DNA of 64,000 nt from Wurfbainia villosa (GCA_025175895.1 CM046003.1:32261245-32325244), one strand, 5' to 3'. Shown: positions 1 through 11,242, numbered from the stretch's first letter. Notes: a model not told the origin generated them from the letters alone. Translations and numbers: made by a program.

Positions 1-565
1 TATGGTTCCACCACCGAGTTTGTCTTCCTCCTCTTTTTTGGATGTTTGTAAGTTGAAGAGTTTTTTATATGGGTTAAAACAAGCTCCTCGAGTATGGTTT
101 GATAAATTCAGATCCACTTTGCTCCAATTTTCATTCAAGCAGAGCAAATATAATTCATCTTTGTTACTTTGCAAGACATCTTCTGGTATTGTCATTCTCT
201 TAATTTATGTTGAGGATATTGTTATCACTGGGACCGATTCTATCTTAATTGCTCGTTTGAAATAACATCTTCAAACATCATTTCATATGAAGGATCTTGG
301 TTCTCTTACTTATTTCTTGGGTTTGGAAATTTATACTGATTCTTCTGGTATTTTTTTGCATCAACATAAGTACATACAAGATTTGCTTCATTTAGCTGGT
401 CTCCCAAGATGCTTCTATTGTAGCTACTCCACTTGAGGTAAACACAAAATACCGGTGTGAGGAGGGTAATCTTCTTTTTGATCCTACTATATTTCGACAG
501 TTAGTGGACAGCTTGAACTATTTGACTGTTACTCAACCAGATATTTCTTTTGCTGTTCAATAAGT
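1..565 (+). pseudogene. Ty1/copia reverse transcriptase fragment (left of hAT insertion)
   Basis: This is part of the reverse transcriptase of a Ty1/copia retrotransposon, the enzyme that copies the element RNA to DNA. The reading begins outside the window. Recognisable motifs are LYGLKQAPR, the polymerase box as YVEDI (YVDDI in active copies, so the first catalytic Asp is Glu here), and downstream FHMKDLG and YFLGLE after a stop near 263. Several stops and frame changes make it a dead copy. The sequence stops at 565-573, where a hAT transposon is inserted, and the same element resumes at 4546 with RNase H. The call is firm from family motifs; the exact copia lineage is not assigned. Confidence 0.85.
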
Positions 566-585
566 TAGTTAATTAGACATGCTTA

Positions 586-745
586 TCGGATCAGTTCGAT
601 CCAGAACCGGATCGGAACCGATCCGATAAATCCAAACCCAGAACCGGTTCCGAAACCGCCCCAAATCCATTAAATAATGGATTGGGGCGGTTTTTAATTA
701 AACGAACCGGAACCGGAATGGTTCCGTTCCGGTTCCAGTTGGGAT
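586..745. repeat. Left subterminal repeats of the hAT element
   Basis: Dense copies of GGAACCG/CGGTTCC-like words in both orientations lie just inside the left terminus (for example near 605, 640 and 705). A matching cluster lies at the right end. hAT transposases commonly bind such subterminal motifs, so these are likely transposase-binding sites. The binding role is inferred. Confidence 0.7.
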
Positions 746-749
746 TAAA

Positions 750-1570
750 AATAAAAATAAAAATCTGCACAGCACACTTTCCCGATTCCTCTCGCGAGTC
801 GCAACGACGCAACCTGCCCCTTCTTTCCGAATCGAAGTCGAAAGCCCTAACTCCACTCCAGTTGCCGCCGTCGCCGAGCCGCCGCTGTTACCAATCCCAG
901 GTCGTTGAAGTTCAACTCTCGATCTCCAGTCTCCCTGAATCTCCCCCTCCCTCTCGCTCTCTTCCTCAAAATTCAGATCGGAGGCATCAGGCGAGAGGAT
1001 GTCGTCGGCGATCACGGCGTTGGGCCTGTTCTACCCTCCATCACCTTCGATCTTCCTCACGACGCTAACGATTGGCTGCACTTGCCAGTTGCCACCTCCC
1101 TCGCTCTCATCGGCGTCTCCAACAGATCTGCGGGCTACGGGAGAAGAACCTGGGTCACTCAGTGCTCAGTGGGTGTAGCTGGGAATATGGAATCGAACCC
1201 ACTCACTCCTCGCGTCTTCTGCCCCAGCTTCAGATTCAAGGAAATCGGAGGCCATGAGGTCCGTCTGGTGCAGGAGCCCCGGTCGGCATTGGAAGAAGGA
1301 TCTGTGCTTGGGTTCCTCTAGCCGGTGATAGAAAGATTGGGTACTTCTACAGGTCTGGGTAGAACTAAGGAGGCAGGTGAGCTAAGAAGGCACTCGAAAA
1401 AGTGCTCTCGGACGCTATTAGGCTATTCAATTACTTTACGAAGTGTAGCGCTTATTAGATAAAAGAGGCCCAGGATAGCAACTAAGTTCGGAGCAATGAC
1501 GACACTCAAGTTCCCTCGCTCGTCGATTCATTTCCCCAAAAGTGATTTTGAGGTAAAAATCAAATCGGTC
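750..1570 (+). pseudogene. Possible captured host-gene segment inside the hAT element
   Basis: This GC- and CT-rich stretch looks like a plant 5'UTR plus first exons and is unlike the AT-rich rest of the element. A CT-rich leader (about 925-965) is followed by an ATG at 998 that opens 59 codons (MSSAITALGLFYPP...). Another frame (905-1321) reads through to GSVLGFL. Around 1396-1550 a frame containing LEKVLSDAIRLFNYF continues with two in-frame stops and ends near a GAG-GTAAAA splice-donor-like site. I do not recognise the source gene. The pieces suggest transduplicated exons, but an original transposon leader is possible. Confidence 0.4.
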
Positions 1571-1725
1571 AGTCCTACACTTGACTCTGGTTCACTCTTG
1601 CATTTTTTTTGTCTTCTAATAAGAAGAATGCCGTTGGCAACCCGTTGGCAGCCTGTTGACAATTGTAGCCGTTGGTCCAACAACACTCTGCCGTTGATCC
1701 AATGACACTTTGACAGCCAAGTGAG

Positions 1726-2055
1726 CCAACACAAAATTCTAAAATCTCAATTCCTATCAATTTCAACTATAAATATAGGGTTTGGTGAGTGGTTATTTTT
1801 CAACTTATTTGTGCAGTTATAAGTTTCTCTCTTATTTGTTAGTTTATTTGCTATTTCAATGGCATCGTCTTCAAATCGTAATACCAGTGGCCAACACAAA
1901 ATTCTAAAATCTCAATTCCTATCAATTTCAACTATAAATATAGGGTTTGGTGAGTGGTTATTTTTCAACTTATTTGTGCAGTTATAAGTTTCTCTCTTAT
2001 TTGTTAGTTTATTTGCTATTTCAATGGCATCGTCTTCAAATCGTAATACCAGTGG
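1726..2055 (+). promoter_or_regulatory. Tandem 165-bp duplication of the hAT promoter, leader and start codon
   Basis: The segments 1726-1890 and 1891-2055 are identical as read. Each holds a TATA-like box (CTATAAATATAGGG), a leader and the first codons MASSSNRNTSG. The first ATG (1859) opens a frame of 42 residues that stops at 1985-1987 inside the second leader, while the second ATG (2024) opens the transposase. A transcript from the upstream TATA would carry an upstream ORF; one from the second would not. Confidence 0.9.
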
Positions 2056-4176
2056 TCGTGATGAAGATGCGGAGTGGGGTATGCCTTCAAGGTTTTTGGA
2101 ATTTGATGAAGAATTTGGTTACATTCCCAACTTTGACGAAGTCCAACACGACCATGAGGAAGAAGAGGCCATAGAACTCCCCAATGAAGTTGGTGTGCAT
2201 TTTCAGTCATCATCGTCCGCTGGAACAAGCAACACGATGACGAGCACGATGACTAGCCGAGCAAAGCGAAGCAAAGTTTGGGATCACTTCCAAATTGAAA
2301 AACAAATAGGTATGAACAACTCTTTTGCTGTGTGTAGAATTTGCAAAAATAGATATTCTTATAAAACGGGTGGTGGTACTGGAACTTTGAAAAAACATTT
2401 GATCAAGTTGCATAAATTTCACCCGGATACCTTGCAACCTCTTGGTAGAGAACCAACCCAACAACAAATTAATCCTTTAACGGCTAGAGGTTTTACAATT
2501 ACAAAAGAAATTTCTCGAAAAACCATTGTTAAATTTATTACGAAATATCGTCAACCATTTTTAATAGTTGAACAAGAAGGTTTTGTTGAATTTACTAGCA
2601 CTATTCAACCTGGTTTTCACAACATTTCTAGGCACACACTTAAAAAATATTGTTTTGATATGTACAAGGAATACAGAGACACATTGATTATGCATCTTTC
2701 AAGTATTAATTGTAGAGTTAGTTTGACAATTGATATTTGGACTAATATAAAATTAGAATCTTATCTTGTTGTTACATGTCATTGGATTGATGAATCTTGG
2801 AATATGCAAAAAAGAATTTTATCTTTAGATAAATTAGAATCATCACACAACGAATATACTATAGCTAGATATGTTCTAAATGTTATTAAGCTTTATGGCA
2901 TACAAAACAAAATAATGTCGATCACATTAGATAATGCGAGTGCCAATAATGTTGCGATTAGATACCTTAAAGATTCATTAAAACCAATTTTAGATGGTAA
3001 TTTGTTTCATGCTAGATGTGCTTGTCATGTTATCAACTTATGTGTGAAATGTGCTTTTAATGAACGCATGGCTACTACGATAGCAAAATTCAAAGTATGT
3101 GGGAAATTATTACGTGAAAGGAGATATGGTCGTGATTGGAAAGCTCTAGTCATTGCTAACGGAATTAAATATAAGAAATTTCCTCTTCCTGTTGAAACTC
3201 GATGGAATTCTTTGTATCACTTGCTTTATACATTATTACGTTTTAAAGATTTACTTACACCATATTACAACAATATTGCTACAGAAGCTTTAATGTTGAC
3301 TGACTGTGATTGGGATATTTTGAGTAACTGTGTTTTTTTATTGGAAATTTTTAAAGAAGCAACTGAGAAATTTTCTGGCGTAAACTACTCTACTGCAACT
3401 ATGTTTCTACCTCTTCTTTTCAATATGTTTTTTAAATTTATTGAATATCGTATTGATACAATTATGAGTGAATTTGTTAAAAGTATGGAAGATAAATTTT
3501 TAAAATATTGGGAGACTATACCAATTGTGCATGGTCTAGCAACATTGTTAGATCCAAGTCAAAGGCAAGGTGGCTTAAAAATATTTTTTGAATATTATGC
3601 TAACTTTCTTAAGAAGAATGTTGATGATCAAAAGACGTCAATCATGCATTCTCTTCAAGAATTGTTCGATTTGTACGCTAACGAGCGGAGAGGAGTAAGC
3701 GATCGAAGATGGAGGAAGAGCCGAAAGAAACAATTAAATTGGGAGCAATCAATTTCTTTGAAAGTCCAAGCAACGCAAAGCTAAAAGGAAAATCAGCTTC
3801 AACAATAAAAAGCAATGAAATACAGATTTATTTAAGCCAGTATTTTCAAACTCCAGAAAATTTTGATGTTCTAGAATGGTGGAGAGCAAATTCACAACTT
3901 TATCCAGTCTTAGGTGCAATGGCAAGAGATGTACTAGCAGTTCAATGTTCAAGTGTTGCTTCGGAATCAGCATTCTCAACATGCGGCAGAATCATTGGCG
4001 AACAAAGAACTAATTTAAAGGCGAAAACTCTTAGCATGCTAACATGTCTACAAGATTGGTTTGCGGCAGAGAAAAAGAATAAAACTACCGGCGCGATAGA
4101 CGAATTTGCAAGTTCAAGTTTAGAGGAAGATGCAGAGTATTCTAAATATATTTTAGTAAATCACAATGAATTTTAA
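2024..4176 (+). pseudogene. hAT transposase with BED zinc finger, one frameshift
   Basis: This encodes the transposase that cuts and rejoins the hAT ends. The first frame (2024-3784, 586 residues) has an acidic N-terminus, then a BED-type zinc finger at about residues 85-132 (CRIC ... HLIKLH). The RNase H-like core follows, with LTIDIWT, an Asp in ITLDNAS, CACHVINLC and ETRWNSLYHLL. The C-terminal dimerisation domain is in another frame (3709-4176), with LEWWRANSQLYPVL and VASESAFSTCGRI. The switch lies near 3680-3720, so a single small indel separates two otherwise open halves. It resembles plant RICESLEEPER/DAYSLEEPER-like proteins. As written it is inactive, although the frameshift could be a sequencing error. 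Confidence 0.9.
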
Positions 4177-4317
4177 ATGTTTAATGTATCCATCAATATT
4201 TTATTTATATTTATCTTTTTGTATGGTGTATTTTCTAATTCAAAGTACTTAATAAAAATATTCAAATTTCAAGTAATTGTCATGCTATTCAAATATTATA
4301 TACACTCATATCGAATC

Positions 4318-4530
4318 TTGGAACCGTCCGAACTGCTTTGAATCGTCCGAACTCGTTTGAACCGTCCGAACCGCTTTGAACCGATCTGGATTGAATTGGT
4401 TCCAAAATTTTAACTTTGGAACCGGAACCGATTCGGAACCGGTCAAAACCGGTTCCGAACCAGTTCCAACATTGACGGATCGAGAACCGGTCAGAACCGA
4501 ACCGAAACCGGAACCGCGGAACCGATAAGC
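4318..4530. repeat. Right subterminal repeats of the hAT element
   Basis: Repeated words GAACCGTCCGAAC and GGAACCGG lead up to the right terminus, mirroring those at 586-745. They are probable transposase-binding repeats. Confidence 0.7.
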
Positions 4531-4545
4531 ATGCCTATAGTTAAT

Positions 4546-5128
4546 TCATGACAAATTCCCGTCATCTACATTTAGCTACTGTTCATCGAATCATTCAATA
4601 TCTTCGTGGGACGCCTTGTCATGGATTATTCTTTCCAACTGATTCTCCTCTTCATCTTGTTGCCTATAGTGATGCTGATTGGGCAGGATGTCCTGATACT
4701 CGTCGATCTGTCACGGGTTGATGTATGTTTCTCGGTAATTTCTTGATTTCTTGGAAGAGCAAGAAGCAAGATCGTGTTTCTAAATCTTCTATAGAGTTCG
4801 AATACCGTGCTATGTCTGCTGCTTGTTCTGAGATTGTTTGGCTTCGTGACCTTCTAGCTGAGCTTGGTTTCTCTCTGCTCCTACTCCGCTTCATGCTGAT
4901 GACACTAGTGTCATTCAGATTGCTGCTAATCCTGTTTATCATGAGCGTACTAAGTATATTGAGGTGGATTGTTATTCTATTCGCGAAGCCTTCGATACTC
5001 ATTATTTCTCTTCCTCATATTCTCATCAATCTTCAGATAGCTGATATATTTACTAAGGCGTTGGCACGACCACGCCATCAGTTTCTAGTGGGCAAATTGA
5101 TGCTTCTTTATCGACCAACATCAATTTG
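4546..5128 (+). pseudogene. Ty1/copia RNase H fragment (right of hAT insertion)
   Basis: This continues the copia element split by the hAT transposon. It encodes the end of reverse transcriptase and RNase H: HLATVHRIIQYLRGT, AYSDADWAGCPDTRRSVTG, then ISWKSKKQ, EYRAMSAACSEIVWLRDLL and, in another frame, DIFTKALARPRHQFL. The Asp in YSDADWAG and the Glu of the EYRAM motif are part of the RNase H signature. A stop directly after RRSVTG (near 4720) and frame changes near 4880 make it non-functional. It ends at a polypurine tract and 3' LTR. Confidence 0.88.
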
Positions 5129-5433
5129 AGGGGGGATGACAACATATATGACAGTGACAACATATATGATAGCATACATCAAGGATGGAGCGTATATGAT
5201 AGTATATATCAAGCCTTAATTAATAGTTGTAAATATATTATAGTTGTACCTTCCTTAGCTGTAAATATATTGTAATTAATAGAATAGATATAACTTAATC
5301 TAAATTTATTTAGATGGATTACTAGAAATCAGCCTAGATTTATGGCTGAAAATCTGTCTGGTAAATGATTGACATTTTCTATATAATGAGAAGAACTCTC
5401 TTGATTAGGGTATTCAATCCAATTGACATAACA
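5126..5433 (+). mobile_element. Polypurine tract and 3' LTR of the first copia element
   Basis: The polypurine tract TTGAGGGGGGA (5126-5136) primes plus-strand synthesis and is followed at 5137 by a TG...CA-bounded LTR of about 297 bp, ending near 5433 (TTGACATAACA). The LTR holds near-repeats of ATATATGATAGTATA and a TATA box (CTATATAATGAG, about 5379). The partner 5' LTR is left of the window, so identity between the two cannot be judged. Confidence 0.75.
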
Positions 5434-6162
5434 AAGTCTTAGATAATGTGACACAAGAAAAGTATCACTTTATCATTGGTCCAGCTTCTATTAGAGAAAA
5501 GATCGAAGGCCTATCGGCATAGTTATGCTCAATTTACTCGGAAGGATGGATAATAGAAGGATGGACAATACCTAGGAATTAGGATTCATTGTGGAAAGGA
5601 AAATGAAAAAGAAAGAAATTATGTTATCCCTCAGTTTACCTCGAAATGGAAAGAAAAAAATAATTCTAGTTCACATGCTTGAAAAGAAAAAAAATTTCCA
5701 GTGGGCTCAGGGCAGGCTGCAAGCTCATGGCCAATAGATGATGGGCTTGAGCAGAGGTCATGAGCTCACAACTAGTAGTTGACTAGCTTGCGACCAGCGA
5801 ACTCCTGAGTAGGCAGCGAGCTCGCAGTTGATTGTTGGGCTCGTGGGTAAGGGCAGATGCAGTGCTTGAGAGGTGCAAAAGAGGAGGGGAAGAGTGGTAC
5901 TAGGGAGGTGCTCCTAAGGAGGGTGCTTAGGAGCTACGAAAGAGCCTTTCTGCTCAGGCTGATGAAATTTTGACCAAAATATAATCTACATACCGATTAA
6001 TAATCCATCTGATGGATAAGTTGCATCTAATTAACGAAGGAATGCGTCTTGACTACTGTGCAACCTACCTCTTCAATTTTTTGGCCTACAGAGTAAATTG
6101 AGCTTTAGTGATGTTCAGAAAACACAACCTTTGTCATGTTATAGAACACCCTAGGAGGAATG
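5434..6162. other. No gene seen; possible intron of the HGSNAT-like gene
   Basis: I see no coding exon, RNA gene or clear element here. A short stretch (5700-5850) repeats words such as AGCTCATG/GAGCTCG. It may be part of a very long intron of the gene at 8062-9618. Confidence 0.4.
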
Positions 6163-7360
6163 TGTTGGGAGATCGGTGGCCGGCTAGAGGGGGGTGAATA
6201 GCCCTCCTACGATGGTAGTCGTAATTTGCTCGTCTACAAAACGTTAGCGCAAGCGGAAGCAATAAACTAAGACAAGCAAAATATAAGTAAAAACAAAGAA
6301 TGCAAAACACGAGATATAACGTGGTTCACGGCTATGCCGCTAATCCACGGTCCGATTCGTCCAAGGTGAATCACTCCTCCAACCAATCCACTAGATCTCT
6401 CCTTTGCACAAAGCTAGGTGGAGGTAACCTCTTTACAACCAAGATCACTCTTCTACAATGGAATGAAGATTAGAGCTAGTAGAAGAGTGGAAAAACGTTT
6501 AGGGCACTTTGGGAGTAGTTGGGCGTTCAAGCATTAAGCTCCCAAACCCTTACCCCCTTCCTTTTTATAGAGGAAGAGGGTTTCTTCCCGTTGACACAGA
6601 TCGGTCGGTGATGCCTCGATCGTCGATCGGCGATCTCGTAGCCGCGATAACGGCCGCGCTTTCCACGTTGGATTCCATCCAACGGTATTGGCATCAGTCG
6701 ACTGATGGGACCATCAGTCGACTGAGGCTCGATCAGTCGAGTGGTCAGTCGAGTCGACTCCGTTCATGCCGTCTGCGTTCTCTCGATCATTGCCTTCCGC
6801 GTTTCCTGCATCGCCGATCGTTGCCGATAGCCGATCGCGATGGCGACGCTAAGCCCTAAACCGGTCTTATACCCGATCAACCCATCGAAGCGATCGCCAT
6901 GACATGGCGGACCGTGTCGAAAAACCCATCCGACACTTGGCCAAATGGCCAAGTTTCACCTAAGAGCTACCCCTTCCCGGGTTACAACGCTCACTCTCAT
7001 CCCTCGGAGTCCCTCGCCTTCGAAGTTCTCTTCGTTCGCGGCCACGTCCCTCGGCAGCATCAGGCACACGGCTCTGCAATGCTCCTTCGCGTCTCTTGCC
7101 TCGAAGTCTACTTCCTCCGGCTTCACTCCAAGCTTCTCGACCGGCGGTCCTTCGGATGCTCCAAGCGCACGGCTTCCGCAAAGCTATCCTTCACCGACTC
7201 AAGGCACGAGTCATGAGATGTGAAACTCGCCATGGCTCCATGTGCGAATTACTAAGCCCTGCATGACTTCAACGCACATATCAAATCAACATAACAACCT
7301 AACTTAAGCCCTTTGCCACACACATCAAAACCTATATTATGGCAAGAGATTGCCCTAACA
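6163..7360 (-). mobile_element. Solo LTR of a Sirevirus-like copia element
   Basis: This is a single LTR of 1198 bp bounded by TGTTGG...CTAACA with a perfect 5-bp target duplication GAATG at 6158-6162 and 7361-7365. Its left edge shares GCTAGAGGGGGGTGAATAG with the LTRs of the full-length element at 19026-27591, so it belongs to the same lineage in the same (minus) orientation but to another family. No internal region remains, so it arose by LTR-LTR recombination. It contains palindromic CAGTCGACTG copies near 6695-6760 and GATCG-rich sequence. ORFs within it are incidental. Confidence 0.9.
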
Positions 7361-8061
7361 GAATGGAGGATGAAGAGGTTGATTTCTTGCGACACCATTG
7401 ATGCTGCAGTGAAGGGTTAAGTTCATAAATGCCTAAAGGTGGAGTTTCTTTGTACTAGATGTGGTGTGATGGGAGCATTTAATTGACTTTTTGTCTTCTT
7501 GATGGATTGGATCTCTAGTAGTTGGAGCATTGGAAACCCCATCGATCATCTCTAATTGCACCACCAAACATAGTAAGAACTCACCCAATGGCCACAGCTA
7601 AAACATTTTATACATTTATTGCAAAGTATTTCAATGGCTGAGATTTTAGTGGATCACTCAATGGATCAACATTTATGGTGCATCGCTTGGATTTGGTGGT
7701 GGACAATCTCTTCAAATTTATTTTGGCTGAAGCAATACTTTCTGAATTGAGGCAGTAAATGTAATATGGTTGATGCTTCTTGGGTGCTTGGATCTATCCT
7801 GGTCAACATCCTATTTGAGAGCTATTTGACTTGTAGAGTGCATTATTTTGGCAGTGGTGGAAGCATGCAGTGATAGTGGGGTCATTATAGGGAGTTGGTT
7901 TTTATCTGCTCAAGCTATGTCTATTTGTACGACAAAAGTTATTCGAAAATATCCTTTTTTAATTCTTTCAAATAATAATTATGCTTGAACATGCTAGGTG
8001 AGTCGAATCCATTTTTCTCTGCTTGTTATCCATTTTGTCTTAACCTTGAATGTTTTTGCAG
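7361..8061 (+). other. Probable intron sequence upstream of the HGSNAT-like exons
   Basis: No open coding exon is visible. The stretch ends in TTGAATGTTTTTGCAG, a good splice acceptor for the exon at 8062. Earlier exons of the family (the N-terminal catalytic His region) are not found back to position 1, so they are lost or lie left of the window. Confidence 0.5.
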
Positions 8062-9618
8062 CTCAATTTCTGCTATTCTGAGCACAATTATTGGAGTACA
8101 TTTTGGCCATGTGCTTGTGCATATGAAGGTTTACTTTGTCTTTGCATGAACAAATAGATAGGTGAATTGAACAATTCTAACTTCTGCTCGTTCCTCTCTT
8201 TTATACCTTGCCATGATCTCTCAGGGTCACTTGGACAGGCTAAAGCATTGGTTGTCAATGGGAGCTGCTCTCCTCGTGCTTGGAATTGTTTTACATTTTT
8301 CACATGGTATGAGATCTAGCATGTATTTGAACCTTATTTGAAGTTTGATTTCTTTCCAATATTACTATCTTTTTGTCACTTTATCAAACTCCTGCAGCAA
8401 TCCCGCTGAACAAGCAACTGTATAGCTTCAGTTATGTTTGTGTTACAGCTGCAACATCCGCAATAGTTTTCTGCACCTTCTATTTTCTGGTATTGTGCTT
8501 CATATATTATTATTATTATTATTATTTTGAGAAAATTTAGGAGCGTTTGGTTCGTAGAAAAATTTTCATTTTCCGTTTTCATTTTCTCTTTTCTAGAAAA
8601 CAAAAAACGATTTTTTTGTGTTTTTCAAATTTTCAGAAAATACTCCTTTATTTTTTGAAAAATGAAAATGGAAACAGAAAATGATTTTTTTGTGTTTTCT
8701 AATTTTCCAGAAAGCGCTGCTTTTTTTTCTGAAAAATGAAAATGGAAAATGCCAACCAAACGTCATTTCCTGTATTTTCTCGTTTTCTCAGAAAATAAAA
8801 ACAGAAAATGAAAAATTTTCTACGAACCAAACGCTCCCTTTGTTTTCCATTTGGAAGACTAGAGGTGAGGGTTTTCTAGTACTAGTTTCTTTGACGTGCC
8901 AATAACTGTCCAGAGCAAGTCTCCTCCAAACTTCTTTCACATCATTGTTTATAGTTAAATATTCATTGTTTAGAGTATACGTTCATGCACTATTTTCCAT
9001 TTATTGACTCTGGAAGAGATCATGCTTCAAGGTAAAAGTTTCCTTTAACCTCAAATGCGTCTCGGAATTTTGATTCACTTTGTCCAATTTTAATAGGAAA
9101 TCTGTTTTGTGATAGATGTAGGATGAACTAAATCAGTTATGGGAGATATTCCAAATCGTGGTTGTCCTCCTTGTATATATATAGATTTTTATTTTCTATG
9201 CCAGGTTGACATTTTGGGCTTCCGTAATTTGTTTCTGCCATTGGAGTGGATTGGAATGAATGCGATGCTCGTCTTTGTAATGGCCGCGGAGGGAATATTT
9301 GAGGGTTTTTTGAATGGGTGGTATTACGAGACCACCAACAATACACTGGTACCTGCCTTGGAACTTCTATGCTTATATATTTTTCTCCAATTATTTGCTA
9401 CATTTTGGTTAGGATTATTAAATCTTTCAATCAGTATATACCTTCTTTTAACCTTTCCTCCTTACTTGCAGGTCTATTGGATTCGGAAGCACATCTTCAT
9501 CCAAGTGTGGCATTCGAGACGAGTGGGTGTTCTTTTTTATGTCATATTTGCCCAGATCTTGTTTTGGGCGCTCATCGCAGGTGTTTTGCATCGGATGGGT
9601 ATTTATTGGAAGTTATAA
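8062..9618 (+). CDS. HGSNAT-like: Heparan-alpha-glucosaminide N-acetyltransferase-like membrane protein, C-terminal five exons
   Basis: In animals the family moves acetyl groups across the lysosomal membrane onto heparan sulfate; plants have conserved homologues of unsettled substrate. Exons with GT-AG borders are 8062-8128, 8225-8306, 8398-8489, 9205-9348 and 9472-9618, joining in one frame to 176 residues and a TAA stop. Family motifs are GVHFGHVLVHMKG, IPLNKQLYSFSYV, LEWIGMNAMLVFVMAA, LNGWYYE, VWHSRRVGVLFYVIFAQ and the C-terminus GIYWKL. About five hydrophobic membrane segments are present. There are no stops or frameshifts in these exons, unlike the surrounding elements, so the gene may be functional. 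The N-terminal half is absent from the window. Either it lies left of an intron of more than 8 kb filled by transposons, or it was lost. Confidence 0.85.
8505..8527. repeat. (ATT)n microsatellite in an intron
   Basis: A run of about seven ATT units sits in the 8490-9204 intron of the HGSNAT-like gene, just left of a small inverted-repeat element. Confidence 0.9.
8540..8838. mobile_element. MITE with GGAGCGTTTGGTTCGTAGAAAA inverted ends
   Basis: The left end GGAGCGTTTGGTTCGTAG and the right end CTACGAACCAAACGCTCC are exact inverted matches. The roughly 300-bp interior is full of GAAAATG/CATTTTC words that extend the hairpin. No ORF is relevant. GTTTGGTT-type ends are common in Tourist-like (PIF/Harbinger) MITEs, but I cannot see a clean target duplication, so the superfamily is tentative. 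It sits in an intron of the HGSNAT-like gene. Confidence 0.75.
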
Positions 9619-11233
9619 AAGATCACACTCTTAGTCGTCGGTGTCAATCTATTTGTTGCAATTGCCTGTTTGTATAAACTAGATCATCGTGGAACATTCA
9701 CCGAATGTTAGAACTCTAGTGTCTGTATTTTGTCATTGTGGTCATTGATCTAGGCACTACACATCTCCTTCTCCGAGTCATTCCGACTGCAAAGATGAGT
9801 TTTCGATATTGTAAATAATGTAATTTAGAATTCATGCTGTCCCGAGCTTTGGTTTGCATAAATTAGCATTCACCTTTTAGCTGCTGCTGGGGCTAGTGTT
9901 CGTTGGAAAATTGGTTTCGAACCTATAAATAAATAGATTCGTCTAATTTTATTTCTCAAAATTAATTTGGATGAACAGAAATTAATTATGGCTTTATCTA
10001 GATTGTCGGATTAAAATAGATAAATCATATTTGTTTAAATGAAATGGCATAAGGATGACTCAATCCGGTACTCTTTTTATTGGGATACAATTTAAGTCAT
10101 TAGTTTCAAAATGAATGAATTAGATAAATTCAAGTGAAGAAATATTGTATTTTTTTTAAGCAGATATGCAATTTAGATCATCCAATTAAATTGAATGAAT
10201 GATCTGATTGAAGTTTCTTTGTCCCTTTATAAAGTATAAATAAGATTTCTCTCTTAATTGATTTATACAATTCATTCTAATTCAAGATAAAGCAAGCATT
10301 GTATTATATATTTGCATTTTGGAAAGTTCGAAAAATTTATTTGGTTTGGAGGTTTTCTGATTTGCAGTATTGTTATTGCAAAATAAAATCGTCGTATTAT
10401 AGGAGATGATTGTCATATTCTGTAAATATCATGTGCAAGATAAATTTGTCTTAAAAAGAGAGAGTTTGATTCTAACCTCAATTTCATCAAAAGAATATTG
10501 TATCATTATTTTGTCCGTGCTCAAATTGTATCTCCTTTACCAAATACAACAGCGTTGCTGGCCAGCATGAGCACGACCAATAGAGGCTATTGGTATGACC
10601 AACTTTAACAAGTCAAATTTTTTGATATGTTATGGACCATTGTGCCTCGAGTGCTTAATCGCCTCATTGGAAGGCCATGGCAAACTCATGGTAGAACTAT
10701 TATACCAAATGTAACTGTCTTCTAGAAAATTAAGGTCTATATACTTCATAGTGAAAGTCTTGAGTATAAATGGTATCATAGTAAATTACAGAGGCTTCGT
10801 ATTGTGTTCATGTACAAAAGTCAATCTCCTTCGAACTCAATATGGCCACGACGACTTCCTATATGTATTCCGTCCGTTCAACATTTCATATGTAGTAAAG
10901 TCTTTGGTAGTCTAAAAAAGTAAAGCAACCTTTATTTGAAAATTTTGTTTATTTTTCACAAAAGATTAAAACCGTCAATCTAACAGTCCTCACTGATCTG
11001 TCTCATGATCATTATTAAGAAGATAAATCACGGAGGCTTTTGGCCTTGATGCGATTGGCTAAGATACAAGAGAGCCATCTGACGCCAGGGAGAAATTTTA
11101 GACCCTCCTCTGGAATTGACCTGTATTCATTTCGCAAGTGCCGTCTGTCCCAACCAATGCGCCATCCCCGTGGGGATTGAAAATTTTATTTCTTACTTGC
11201 ACTCAAGGTTTCGGTACCTTTGAACTATTAGCA
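9619..11233. other. 3' flank of the HGSNAT-like gene and intergenic DNA
   Basis: The first few hundred bases are probably 3'UTR; an AATAAA-type signal occurs near 9926 (CTATAAATAAATAG). Beyond that the sequence is AT-rich with no convincing ORF, RNA gene or recognisable element end. The MULE at 11243 begins right after. Confidence 0.5.
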
Positions 11234-11242
11234 TATTTCAAT

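Larger units (their letters stand above)
574..4537 (+). mobile_element. hAT DNA transposon with 8-bp target duplication
   Basis: This is a cut-and-paste hAT transposon of 3964 bp. The left end reads TAGACATGCTTATCGG and the right end is its inverted match with one difference (CCGATAAGCATGCCTA). The 8-bp direct repeat TAGTTAAT at 566-573 and 4538-4545 flanks it exactly, which is the hAT hallmark. It interrupts a copia element between reverse transcriptase and RNase H. It contains GGAACCGG-type subterminal repeats at both ends, a captured-gene-like segment, a duplicated promoter and a BED-finger transposase gene with one frameshift. The ends look transposition-competent; the protein as written does not. 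Confidence 0.95.

Noticed and set aside
905..1321. 138-codon ORF as an intact host protein
   Set aside because: It starts within a UTR-like stretch, has no recognised domain and conflicts with a better ATG at 998; kept only as a possible captured fragment.
9318..9677. 119-codon ORF overlapping the HGSNAT-like exons
   Set aside because: Different frame reading through an intron; the spliced frame with family motifs is clearly the coding one.
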